Positions 8,494 to 16,079 of a stretch of DNA of 32,156 nt are shown in pieces. Origin of the DNA: a bacterium. Lineage in GTDB: Bacteria > Desulfobacterota > Binatia > HRBIN30 > CADEER01. The translations under genes were made by a program, and so were the position numbers. Numbering within the stretch: position 1 is the stretch's first letter; the number at the start of each line of letters is the position of its first letter. The notes under the pieces are model-generated. The model saw only the letters and a list, made by a program, of their open reading frames with translations, made no database searches and had not been told where the DNA came from. The stretch covers positions 1 to 32,156 of the forward strand of contig JAUIGL010000076.1 in the NCBI GenBank assembly GCA_030430165.1. The letters run 5' to 3'.

Positions 8494-8658
8494 CTAGTGT
8501 CCTGAACCAGAAATTCGTTACAAAACTCGCCGGCCCTTGACGCCCCTGCCGGCGTTGCTCCTCCTCGAAATATTCTCGATATTCCTCGTCGTCGCGCCTT
8601 GGCACGGACGCCAATTGCTCGCCGATTTATGCAACGAATTTCTGATCCAGGACACTAG
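8494..8658. mobile_element. MITE-like element, about 165 bp, with 26-bp terminal inverted repeats
   Basis: The left end (8494-8519, CTAGTGTCCTGAACCAG then AAATTCGTT) and the right end (8633-8658) are inverted copies matching at 24 of 26 positions. If the flanking TA dinucleotides are a target duplication, the element proper begins GTGTCCTG, which is what IS630/Tc1-mariner-type MITEs look like. No transposase is encoded. The left boundary lies in a 12-bp perfect palindrome (GACACTAGTGTC, 8490-8501). The interior has no open frame I can assign. It lies between the GT4 and sulfotransferase genes, only 28 bases upstream of the GT4 start, so it may influence that promoter. Family assignment is inference; the inverted repeats are seen directly. 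Confidence 0.7.
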
Positions 8659-8675
8659 CAGCCCTTCGCGAAACG

Positions 8676-8753
8676 GACACCCGCGCGTAGCGGGTCTTTA
8701 CCGACCCGTCCGGTGTCGCCATTGCCCCTTTTCCGAATATGCCCGATATTCGG
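8676..8753. repeat. Cluster of perfect short inverted repeats beside the MITE-like element
   Basis: Two structures follow the MITE-like element. The first is a two-tier stem: GACACC (8676-8681) pairs with GGTGTC (8712-8717), enclosing CGGGTC (8691-8696) pairing with GACCCG (8703-8708). The second is CCGAATAT (8733-8740) with its perfect complement ATATTCGG (8746-8753) around a 5-base loop. Neither is followed by a T-run, so they are not typical terminators. They may be part of a larger mobile or repeat element, or an operator for the sulfotransferase gene that starts at 8832. The remaining bases up to 8831 show nothing I can name. Confidence 0.55.
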
Positions 8754-8831
8754 CCGCGGCGGTCGTCGGGCGCGGTGCCGATCGTCCGCCGGTGTTCTCG
8801 TGGCGAGCTACCGATACGGCACATTCGAGAG

Positions 8832-9608
8832 ATGCGACTTCGCCCCCTAGACTTCGATCCCATCTTCATCGGCGGCGAGGGGCGCAGCGGCACCACCCTG
8901 ATGCGGGTGATTCTCGATTCGCACTCGCAGATCGCCTGCGGGCCGGAGACGCACGTTCTATCGGACCGGGCGCTGCACCGCTTCCACGAGCACGTTCGCC
9001 GCCGATGGATCAGGCGAGCGTCGCGATTCGGCTACACGACCGAGGACCTCGACGATCTGGTGAGCGATCTGGTGCGCGGCTGGGTGGAGCCGTACATGGT
9101 GCGCCACGGCAAGCGCCGCTGGGCGGAGAAGACTCCGCGCAACGTTCTCTTTCTTCCGGAGATCTGGCGCCTGTTCCCGACGGCGAAGTTCATCCACATG
9201 ATTCGTGACGGCCGCGACGTGGCCTGCTCGCTTCTACCGCTCGAGTGGGGGCCGAAATCGTACCCGGCCGCGGCGCGTCGGTGGGTGCGCTGTATTCGCG
9301 CCGGGGTGCAGCATCGCGGCGATACGCGACGCTATCTCGAGGTGCGCTACGAGCATCTGGTGGCCGAGCCCGAACGCGAGACGCGCCGGGTCGCCGAGTT
9401 CATCGGCGAAGCCTGGGAGCCGCAGATGCTCGAGTTCTGGCAGCAGCCGCACGATCTTCCTTCGATCGAATCGACCACCGTCGATCTCGAGAAGCCGATT
9501 CATGCGCAGTCGGTCGGCCGGTGGCGAAGCGAGATGTCGAGCTATGGGCGATGGCGCTACGAGCGGATCGCCGGGCCGACCCTGAAGATGCTCGGCTACG
9601 AGCTCTGA
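8832..9608 (+). CDS. Sulfotransferase family protein (PAPS-dependent)
   Basis: A 258-residue sulfotransferase transferring sulfate from PAPS to a hydroxyl or amino group, probably of a glycan. The 5'-phosphosulfate loop is FIGGEGRSGTTLMRVILDSH near the N-terminus, and the 3'-phosphate motif is IHMIRDGRDVACSLLP in the middle; AEKTPRN between them is also typical of the Sulfotransfer_1/3 families. I place the start at the ATG at 8832, because the frame upstream (to 8739) crosses a palindrome and encodes nothing family-like. A GAGAG stretch abuts the ATG, so the ribosome site is weak. The gene stands alone on the plus strand and its last 13 bases overlap the convergent flippase gene. In this glycan cluster it suggests a sulfated polysaccharide, as inference. 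Confidence 0.87.
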   Translation: MRLRPLDFDPIFIGGEGRSGTTLMRVILDSHSQIACGPETHVLSDRALHRFHEHVRRRWIRRASRFGYTTEDLDDLVSDLVRGWVEPYMVRHGKRRWAEKTPRNVLFLPEIWRLFPTAKFIHMIRDGRDVACSLLPLEWGPKSYPAAARRWVRCIRAGVQHRGDTRRYLEVRYEHLVAEPERETRRVAEFIGEAWEPQMLEFWQQPHDLPSIESTTVDLEKPIHAQSVGRWRSEMSSYGRWRYERIAGPTLKMLGYEL

Positions 9609-11083
9609 GGCGGCTCGTTTCTGCGATTGGTTCGGCCGCCGGCGACACTCGCCAGCGCCGGTGCCCACTCGCGCGGCCCGCTTTCGCCGAGCAGCCAGAG
9701 CCCGGCGGCGTAGGCGAGTACGCCGGCGGGCACGCCGACCGAGACTTGGGTGATCGCTGAAACGGGCCCGGTGACATGGGTCAGTCCGGCGAGAGCGATC
9801 CACATCAAGACAGTTGCGCCGGCGATGCGGCCCGCGCTCAGCCAGGGGAACGGCCAGGGCGCCACTGATCGGCTGGCTTTCGCCATTGCCAGCGTCATCG
9901 CGGCGTGGGCGACGAAGTTGGTGATTGCGGCGACACTGAAATCGAATCGCGGTAGCAACAGCCAGTTCAGCGCCACCGTCAGCAACGCTCCGGCGCCGAT
10001 GCAGTACATCATCAGGTCGGTACGCTGGCTGAGCGCCAATCCGTTCTGGTAGCGCTGACGCAAGCCGCCGAGAAAGGCTGCGGCCGCGACCCAGGGAACG
10101 ATCGCGCCGCTCGGTTCGGTGAAGTCCGCGCCGGCGACGACTTCGACGATCGGCTTGGCGAGAAAGGTGAGCCCCGCGACCATGGGAAAGCCGGCGAGGA
10201 GGTACATTCGCGTGACCGAGCGCAGCATTGCCAGCGCCGGTTCGCGGCCGGCCGATTCCCAGGTGCTCGCCAGCAGCGGTAGCGACGAATTGCGCAGCGC
10301 GGTCGACAGCAAGAGGATCGAGTTGTGCGCGACCATCGACGGCACCGAGTAGAAGCCGACCGCGGCCGGTCCGTGCCACCATTGGATCTGGAAGCGATCG
10401 ATGCGCCGCACCGTCCACTGGCTGAGCTGGCTGACGGTGATCGGCCAGCCGAAGGCGATCATGCGCCGGATCAGAGTTGGATCCGGAGCTGCGCCGAGGA
10501 CGCCGCGCGGCACGGCGCGCGACCACAACATCGGCAATGCGGCGAAGCCGGCGATTGCGTAGCCGGCGACCACCGCGGTGGCGGAGGCGTCGACGGTGGC
10601 GGCGAGAGCGACCCCGGCGAGGAGTCCGCCGGCGCTCTCCCAGACGATGAAGCGTGAGAAGGGCACGGGGCGCAGCTCGGCGCGGAGGAAGTGGCACAAG
10701 AGCATGTAGGCGTTGCGTCCGAACAGGAGCAGCGTCGCGCTGGCTGCCAGCCCCGCTTCGGCGGCTGGCGCGATGGTGCGCGTGACTCCCCATGCGACCG
10801 CACAGAGAGCGAGGTTGAGCGGAAGGTGGATCGACAGCGCGGCGCGCAGCCAACCGGCCGCGCCGGCGGGATTGGTCGCCGCGTAGAAGCGCACGACGGT
10901 CGTCCCGATCCACTGCAGGAGCACCCGACCCGCGGCAACGGCAGCGAGTACCAGCGTCAGGCGCCCGAACTCCTCCGGGCCGAGGAGGCGAGTCAAGACC
11001 GGCAGCGTGACCAGTCCGGCGAGCGCCGGCACGGCGTTCGCCGGGAGGTACTGGAAGAAGTGACGAACCACCCGCCGGCGCAT
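9596..11083 (-). CDS. Polysaccharide flippase, Wzx-like (MOP superfamily)
   Basis: A 495-residue integral membrane protein with about 12-14 hydrophobic segments. It opens FFQYLPANAVPALAGLVTLPVLTRLLGPEEFGR, the characteristic first helix and the '(L)TRLLGPEEFG' loop of O-antigen and exopolysaccharide translocases (Polysacc_synt/MATE-like fold). It would flip lipid-linked repeat units across the inner membrane. The start ATG at 11083 overlaps the upstream TAA by one base (TAATG), coupling it to the O-antigen ligase/polymerase gene. The stretch further upstream remains open for hundreds of codons but belongs to the other gene. The tail RTNRRNEPPQSS is hydrophilic and positively charged. Confidence 0.88.
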   Translation of the reverse strand: MRRRVVRHFFQYLPANAVPALAGLVTLPVLTRLLGPEEFGRLTLVLAAVAAGRVLLQWIGTTVVRFYAATNPAGAAGWLRAALSIHLPLNLALCAVAWGVTRTIAPAAEAGLAASATLLLFGRNAYMLLCHFLRAELRPVPFSRFIVWESAGGLLAGVALAATVDASATAVVAGYAIAGFAALPMLWSRAVPRGVLGAAPDPTLIRRMIAFGWPITVSQLSQWTVRRIDRFQIQWWHGPAAVGFYSVPSMVAHNSILLLSTALRNSSLPLLASTWESAGREPALAMLRSVTRMYLLAGFPMVAGLTFLAKPIVEVVAGADFTEPSGAIVPWVAAAAFLGGLRQRYQNGLALSQRTDLMMYCIGAGALLTVALNWLLLPRFDFSVAAITNFVAHAAMTLAMAKASRSVAPWPFPWLSAGRIAGATVLMWIALAGLTHVTGPVSAITQVSVGVPAGVLAYAAGLWLLGESGPREWAPALASVAGGRTNRRNEPPQSS

Positions 11084-12507
11084 TACGAGTCGCTTGCGCG
11101 TCGTGCCGTCGGTTGGCCGAGCGAAAGCATGGCGCCGACGAAGGCGTAGTAGAGAAGATTGCCGCTGTTGTCGCGCATGAACGTCATCGCCGGAACGCCG
11201 GGCAGGGAATATGCGATGGTGAGACCGAGCGTGACCAGGCCGGCCCAGCGGACCTGCGGGTCGGCAGCGGTGGCGCTGTCGAGCGCCCGGCGCAGGATGA
11301 TCAGTTGGATGGCGACGAAGCAGAGAAACGCCGGGATGCCGGTCTCGACGAGGATGGCGATATAGGCGCTGTGTGCGTTGCGCGCGCTGCGTTCCTTGCG
11401 CGGCCGGTGGACCAACAAGTAGTCGGCCGAGTTGCCGAGGCCGAGCCCGCGCAGGGGATGCTCGGCCAAGGTCGGCAGCAGTCGCCGCCAGGTGCGCAGC
11501 CGGTACTGCACGGTGCGCAGGTTGGTGACCCGGTCGTCGACGAACTCGCGGCTTACGCGCACCCTCTCGCCCGGGGGGGCCTTGTAGCTGCGCGGTACCA
11601 CCGTTTGGTCGCGCGAGGCGAGGCTCCACATGCCGATGATGGCCGCGGTGACGACTGCGATGCTGGCCAGCCGCCGCAGCTGGAACAGACTGCGCCCGCC
11701 GCCGGCGGTGACGGCTAGCCCGATCAGCCAGGCGAGCCAAGCGCCGCGGCTGAAGGTGAAGAAGAGCGCGGCCGGGGCGATATGCAGTGCGAGCTCGCGC
11801 AGAGCGGTAGCGACCGGTCGCTTCTGCGTCGGGTTTGCGGACTCGTAGACGCCGCTGAAGACGCACAGGTACGCGATCGCCAGAACCGCGCCGAACAGCC
11901 CCTTGTGCATGTACGGTCCGTGGATCCGATGGAAGACCTCGCCGGCGTACGCGCGCTCGACCAGGCCGTCGACCGCGATCGCCAAGGTCAGAGCCGAGGC
12001 GCCGGCCAGCAGCGGAAGCAGATCCTCGCGCACCGAGACCAGCGCCCGTGTGATCAACGCCACGGCGAACGGGATGATGAAGGCGTCGCCGGCGGTGGCC
12101 AGCGCATGATCCTTGTTGTTGGCGAAGAAGGCGACGTTGGCGAGCAGCAGCAGCGAAAAGGCCGCCATCAAGAGCTCCAGGGCGCCCCACTGCGGGCGCG
12201 GTCGATCGCCGCGGACGACCCGCTGCAGGTGGACCAGGGCGAGCGCGCCGAACACCAGATGATTCCAGGATGCGAGGTCGGTGAGCACGCCGGCGAGCTG
12301 TGCCGCCGCCGATCCCGGCGCGATCGCGTCGCGCATTGCCGAGTAGACGGCGGCGAGCGCGCGCGAGGCGTAGGGCTCGGTGGCGAGCCAGACCGCGAGC
12401 AGGCCGAGCGAGGATCGCCGAGCGGCTGCGATCAAGGCCACGGCCAGCGCAATCGCGACCGAGCTGAGCAGGAGCACGGGAATCATCGAGCCCTGGATTC
12501 CCGTCAT
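11083..12507 (-). CDS. O-antigen ligase/polymerase family membrane protein (Wzy/WaaL-like)
   Basis: A 474-residue polytopic membrane protein of the O-antigen ligase/polymerase superfamily. Diagnostic features are the FTFSRGAWLAWLIGL helix and the large periplasmic loop containing PLRGLGLGNSADYLL and then NAHSAYIAILVETGIPAFL, which holds the conserved 'G-x-G-x-(G)N ... H-x-x-Y' residues of Wzy_C-type enzymes. It would polymerise repeat units or join the glycan to its acceptor, working with the Wzx-like protein encoded immediately downstream. I prefer the ATG at 12507; a TTG at 12543 in the same frame would add 12 residues rich in glycine, without a better ribosome site. It diverges from the DUF2723 gene across about 110 bases. 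Confidence 0.85.
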   Translation of the reverse strand: MTGIQGSMIPVLLLSSVAIALAVALIAAARRSSLGLLAVWLATEPYASRALAAVYSAMRDAIAPGSAAAQLAGVLTDLASWNHLVFGALALVHLQRVVRGDRPRPQWGALELLMAAFSLLLLANVAFFANNKDHALATAGDAFIIPFAVALITRALVSVREDLLPLLAGASALTLAIAVDGLVERAYAGEVFHRIHGPYMHKGLFGAVLAIAYLCVFSGVYESANPTQKRPVATALRELALHIAPAALFFTFSRGAWLAWLIGLAVTAGGGRSLFQLRRLASIAVVTAAIIGMWSLASRDQTVVPRSYKAPPGERVRVSREFVDDRVTNLRTVQYRLRTWRRLLPTLAEHPLRGLGLGNSADYLLVHRPRKERSARNAHSAYIAILVETGIPAFLCFVAIQLIILRRALDSATAADPQVRWAGLVTLGLTIAYSLPGVPAMTFMRDNSGNLLYYAFVGAMLSLGQPTARRASDS

Positions 12508-12619
12508 GCGGGCCAGCAAGCCGCCGCCCCCGGGCGAAGTCAAGCTCGAGTGGCGCTGCTCGGCCGACGTCTCGCGCGCTTTCGTTGCCCGCGATCGGCC
12601 GGCCGTATACCTCTCCCGG

Positions 12620-14050
12620 ATGTCCTCGCGTGATCGAGCGTGCGCGATCGCGGCCGGTTTGCTCCCGCTGGTGGTCTACCTGCGGACACTCGCTCCCACC
12701 GTCTACGGATTGGACAGCGCCGAGCTGACGACGGCGGCGTACGTGCTCGGCATCCCGCACGCCCCGGGGGCGCCGTTGTTCGTGATTCTCGGGCATTTGC
12801 TCACCTGGTTGCCGGTCGGTGACGTCGGCTACCGCGTGAACCTGTTGTCGGCCTTGGCCGCGGCGGCGGCGTTGCCGTTTCTCTATGCGGTCCATCGGCG
12901 ACTCGGCGCGGGCCCTCTACTCGCGCTGGGCACCTGTTGGTTTCTCGGGTTCACCTACTACTACTGGGTCACCGCGGTCGCCGCCGAGCTCTACGCTCTG
13001 CAGTCGCTGGTGTTGTCGGTGTTGCTCTGGATGGCCGTCTGCTGGCGTGAGCAGATCGACCTGCGCCGGGTTTGTCTGTTCGCTGCCGCCGCCGGCCTCG
13101 GCAGCGGAGCTCACCTGTCGCTGATTCTCGTTTTGCCGGGGCTGGCCTATCTGCTGCTCGGCAACACCGATCGCCGCTTCTGGCTGCGTCCGACCTGGAT
13201 TGCCGCCGTCGCAGCCTGTGGCCTGCTCGGCGCTGCCATCCACCTCTACCTGCCGTTGCGCCAGGATGCCCCGGTGAACTTCGCTCGCTCCTTCGGCGTC
13301 GACCTGCGAACCTGGGAAGGTTTCTGGTGGATGCTCGGCGGGGGAAGCTTTGCCGATCGCTACCTGGCGGTCCCGGTATACCGCTGGCCCGGGCAGCTGA
13401 TGAGCTACCTGGTCAGCCTGTGGAGCAACTTTCTCGGCTTGGGACTTCTGCTGGGCGCGGTCGGGGTGGCCGCGGAGATTGGCCGCGATCGCCGTGTCCA
13501 CCTGGCCCTGCTCGCGATGTTCGGCGCGCACCTCGCCTTCTTCCTCACCTACTCGGTGACCGATCGCCAGGTGATGATGGTTCCGACGTACTTGATCTGG
13601 AGCGTGTGGATCGGTCTCGGCGCCGCCGCCGTCGCCGGATATGTCCGCTCCGCTGGACCAGGTGACTCGCGCGGGGCTGGCGTCGGGGTCCTGGCTCTGG
13701 CGCTGGTGGCCCTGGTGTTCAACTGGCGTTTCGTCGACCTCAGCGAGGATTGGTCGGCTCGGGACCAAGCCGAAGCGGTGGTGGCGAGCCTTCCCATCGA
13801 CGCGGTCTATCTCGCGACATGGCGCGAGGTTCCGGTGATCGAGTACCTCCAGCTGGTCGAGGGGGAACGCCCCGACATCGATGCCTACGACCAATTCTTC
13901 GTCCCTACCGCTCGACGCCGTGATCTCATCGCGGAGTCGCTGCGTGGCGGGCGCCGGGTGTTCGTCTCCAGCCGGGCTCTGATCCCTCGAGTCGGGGCGA
14001 ACACCCGTTTCGACGAGATTTGCAGTTGTTACGAGATTCTCGACTGGTAG
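12620..14050 (+). CDS. DUF2723 family membrane protein (GT-C-like)
   Basis: A 476-residue polytopic membrane protein. The N-terminal block TLAPTVYGLDSAELTTAAYVLGIPHAPGAPLF, and then the helix beginning RVNLLSAL, is the DUF2723 signature: an acidic D-S-A-E motif in the first loop and 'G-I-P-H-x-P-G-x-P-L'. Such proteins are GT-C-like and have been linked to protein O-mannosylation or other lipid-linked sugar transfer. About ten transmembrane helices fill residues 8-385, and a roughly 90-residue soluble C-terminal part contains a conserved-looking REVPVIEYLQLVEGERPDI. ATG at 12620 starts directly at the family N-terminus; the frame is open further upstream but that stretch overlaps the divergent gene. 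Glycan acceptor is not known. Confidence 0.82.
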   Translation: MSSRDRACAIAAGLLPLVVYLRTLAPTVYGLDSAELTTAAYVLGIPHAPGAPLFVILGHLLTWLPVGDVGYRVNLLSALAAAAALPFLYAVHRRLGAGPLLALGTCWFLGFTYYYWVTAVAAELYALQSLVLSVLLWMAVCWREQIDLRRVCLFAAAAGLGSGAHLSLILVLPGLAYLLLGNTDRRFWLRPTWIAAVAACGLLGAAIHLYLPLRQDAPVNFARSFGVDLRTWEGFWWMLGGGSFADRYLAVPVYRWPGQLMSYLVSLWSNFLGLGLLLGAVGVAAEIGRDRRVHLALLAMFGAHLAFFLTYSVTDRQVMMVPTYLIWSVWIGLGAAAVAGYVRSAGPGDSRGAGVGVLALALVALVFNWRFVDLSEDWSARDQAEAVVASLPIDAVYLATWREVPVIEYLQLVEGERPDIDAYDQFFVPTARRRDLIAESLRGGRRVFVSSRALIPRVGANTRFDEICSCYEILDW

Positions 14051-14072
14051 GCGCTCCTCTGGCCGGAAGTTG

Positions 14073-14331
14073 GTAGTGGGTCAGTTTGGACCTCGGGAGC
14101 TAAACTGAGCCTCGCTGCGCTCGGTCATCCGAGGGGCCCTCACCCGGCCTCCGGCCGACCTCTCCCACAGGGAGAGGCATCTGAATTCTCTTCTCCCTGT
14201 GGGAGAAGGGCAGGATGAGGGTCCCTCGAATGGGGGCGAAGCCCCACCAATATATCTTCGGAGCGTTCCAAACGTCCCGATCGCGGTCGAGACGCTTCGG
14301 ATGCTCTCCGAGTTTCAAACTGACCCACTAC
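14073..14331. repeat. Repeat element A, bounded by 16-bp inverted repeats
   Basis: The ends are GTAGTGGGTCAGTTTG (14073-14088) and its perfect complement (14316-14331). Inside is a second, independent palindrome: TCTCCCACAGGGAGA (14161-14175) and its perfect complement TCTCCCTGTGGGAGA (14192-14206), flanked by CCCTCA and TGAGGG arms and by CGGCCTCCGGCCG. This inner core looks like an intergenic repeat found in many unrelated high-GC genomes. A GAAGTT word occurs just outside the left end (14066-14071) and again just outside the right end (14335-14340). No open frame is meaningful here. It occupies the spacer after the DUF2723 gene together with element B. Confidence 0.75.
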
Positions 14332-14341
14332 TCAGAAGTTG

Positions 14342-14573
14342 GTAGTGGGTCAGTTTGATTCGCAGCTGCGTTTGCTCGCGGAGCACGGCCCGAACCCGAA
14401 TTCCGTCCCCCCTTGGCAAGGGGGGACTTCAGGGGGGTCAACTGGAGCCGCCGCTGGCCTGAGGCAGCAGCTTCTTGCGGCCTCAGTGACCCCCCAAACC
14501 CCCTCCTTGGTAAGGAGGGGGGATCCGAGGGCGCGCCCTTCGACACTGCCCGGCACTCAAACTGACCCACTAC
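14342..14573. repeat. Repeat element B, same outer inverted repeats, different core
   Basis: Starts 10 bases after element A with the identical 16-bp terminus (14342-14357) and ends with its perfect complement (14558-14573), again followed by GAAGTT. The interior differs from element A: it holds CCCCCCTTGGCAAGGGGGG (14407-14425), then GGGGGGTCA (14432-14440) complementary to TGACCCCCC (14487-14495), then a CCCCTCCTTGGTAAGGAGGGG palindrome (about 14500-14520). This core also resembles a widespread intergenic palindrome. The same frame carrying different cargo suggests an insertion site or element used repeatedly. From 14574 to 14646 I see only the leader of the next gene. Confidence 0.75.
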
Positions 14574-14646
14574 CCAGAAGTTTTGAGAGTTGACTAGGGG
14601 GCTGGTTCGCGGTATCGGTCTTCGCGGAATTTGGAGACCGGCTCGA

Positions 14647-15030
14647 ATGCGACGAATAAGTTCTGGGCGTAGTTTGGTGCCACCGCGGCTCGCGGCGATT
14701 TTCAGCTTGAGCTGTTTCGTGACCGCTCTATTCGTGCTGACTCCCCTCGGGTACTCCGAGTTCAACTGGCAGGCTCTCGGCCAGCCCTACATGGACGGAG
14801 CCGTCTGCATCGAGGCAGACGAGTGTGAGTCGGGCTTCTGCAGCGACGGCTTCTGCTGCGACTCCGCATGTGGTGGCGCAGGTGAGTTCTGCAACATCGC
14901 CGGCGCCGAAGGTACCTGTATCTCGTCGGCGATGGCTCCGACCCTTTCGGCCGGAGGCCAGGCGGTCGCCGTTTTGGCCCTGCTTTTCGGCGGGCTGTTC
15001 GGGATCTACGCGCGTCGCACGGCTCGCTGA
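14647..15030 (+). CDS. Secreted cysteine-rich protein with IPTL-CTERM-like tail
   Basis: A 127-residue protein. I start it at ATG 14647, preceded by GGAGA about ten bases upstream; a TTG at 14590 would add 19 residues. A signal peptide spans about residues 1-37 (MRRISSGRS then a hydrophobic stretch ending LGYS). The mature part has eight Cys in spacing C-x5-C-x4-C-x4-CC-x3-C-x6-C-x8-C with the 'SGFCSDGFCCDSAC' pattern common in secreted proteins of myxobacteria and relatives. The C-terminus is APTLSAGG, a hydrophobic segment of about 18 residues and the basic end YARRTAR, the layout of IPTL-/PEP-CTERM sorting signals. No exosortase or other sorting enzyme is in the window. It is probably a disulfide-stabilised surface protein; its role is unknown. 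Confidence 0.72.
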   Translation: MRRISSGRSLVPPRLAAIFSLSCFVTALFVLTPLGYSEFNWQALGQPYMDGAVCIEADECESGFCSDGFCCDSACGGAGEFCNIAGAEGTCISSAMAPTLSAGGQAVAVLALLFGGLFGIYARRTAR

Positions 15031-15086
15031 GCGATTGATCGGCTCGGTCGCCCAGGCTGCCTGCGGTTGCGCGCGGGAGTCGGTGG

Positions 15087-16079
15087 ATGGGTGATCTCTC
15101 CAGTGCAGCGACCGAACCGGTGGCGTCCGGTCGCGGGCAGCCGCTGTCGATCTCGGCGATCGTGCCCCTGCTCGACGAGCGGCCCACCCTGGTTGAGCTG
15201 CACCAGCGATTGAGCGCAGTCCTGCGCAGCCTGACTGGCGACGAGTTCGAGATCGTCTTCGTCGATGACGGCAGCAGCGACGGCTCGGCGGAGGAGCTGC
15301 GCCGCATTGCCGCAACCGATCGCCACGTGACGGTCGTCGAGTTGCGGCGCAACTTCGGCAAGGCCGCCGCGCTCGCGGCCGGCCGCGCCGAGGCGTTGCG
15401 TCCGATCCTGGTGACGCTCGACGCGGATTTACAGGACGTTCCCGAGGAGCTGCCGCGCCTGATCGACGCACTGGTGGGCGGTGCCGACATGGTGACCGGC
15501 CGAAAACGGGATCGCCACGATCCAAAGTCCCGCGTGCTCGCGTCGCGTTTGTTCAATCGTGCCGTATCCCTGATCACCGGGGTCGCGGTGCGCGACGTCA
15601 ACTCGGGATTCAAGGTGATGCGGCGCGAGGTGATGGACGAGCTGCCCTTGCACGGCGGGTTGCACCGCTACCTTCCGGTATTCGCCCGCGCCAAGGGGTT
15701 TCGCATCGCAGAGGTCGAGGTGACTCACGAGCCGCGCCGGGTGGGCCGCTCGCGCTACGGCGCCGAGCGGTATTTGCCGGGGCTGCTCGACACTTTCACC
15801 GTGATGCTGCTGACGCGCTACGACAAGCGCCCGTTCCACTTCTTCGGTCTGGTGGGCTTGATCCTCGCCGCCGCCGGTTTCGCGATCCTCGCCTTTCTCG
15901 CGATCGGCTGGTTGTTCGGCGAGTGGATCAACAACCGCCCGCTGCTGACCTTCGGTGTTCTGATGGTGATTCTCGGCGTGCAGAGCGCGTTCTTCGGCGT
16001 GCTCGCGCAACTGGTCGTTCTCGGATCGCGCGATGCCAAGAGCGAGTACGCCGTGCGCAGCGTGACCCGCGGCGGCTGA
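15087..16079 (+). CDS. Glycosyltransferase family 2 with C-terminal membrane anchor (DPM/ArnC type)
   Basis: A 330-residue GT2 enzyme expected to transfer a sugar from a nucleotide donor to a polyprenyl phosphate at the inner membrane. The N-terminal GT-A domain has SAIVPLLDERPTLVEL, VDDGSSDGS (donor binding) and LDADLQDVPEEL (metal-binding D-x-D), then NSGFKVMRREV and the HEPRRVGRSRYG segment that is typical of the DPM1/ArnC/GtrB branch. Two transmembrane helices near residues 245-272 and 283-310 anchor the C-terminus. Start at ATG 15087 follows a GGAGTCGGTGG purine-rich stretch. Its TGA at 16077-16079 abuts the TCA that encodes the convergent neighbour's stop, leaving no spacer. Confidence 0.9.
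   Translation: MGDLSSAATEPVASGRGQPLSISAIVPLLDERPTLVELHQRLSAVLRSLTGDEFEIVFVDDGSSDGSAEELRRIAATDRHVTVVELRRNFGKAAALAAGRAEALRPILVTLDADLQDVPEELPRLIDALVGGADMVTGRKRDRHDPKSRVLASRLFNRAVSLITGVAVRDVNSGFKVMRREVMDELPLHGGLHRYLPVFARAKGFRIAEVEVTHEPRRVGRSRYGAERYLPGLLDTFTVMLLTRYDKRPFHFFGLVGLILAAAGFAILAFLAIGWLFGEWINNRPLLTFGVLMVILGVQSAFFGVLAQLVVLGSRDAKSEYAVRSVTRGG

Noticed and set aside
8627..8896. Small minus-strand gene across the MITE-like element flank
   Set aside because: The frame crosses palindromes and the sulfotransferase start and has no family resemblance or ribosome site.
14073..14573. CRISPR array
   Set aside because: Only two copies of the ends, in inverted arrangement with 200-base interiors; there is no regular repeat-spacer pattern or cas gene.
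14328..14765. Minus-strand open frame through the repeat elements
   Set aside because: It is composed almost entirely of repeat palindromes and the antisense of the Cys-rich gene start.
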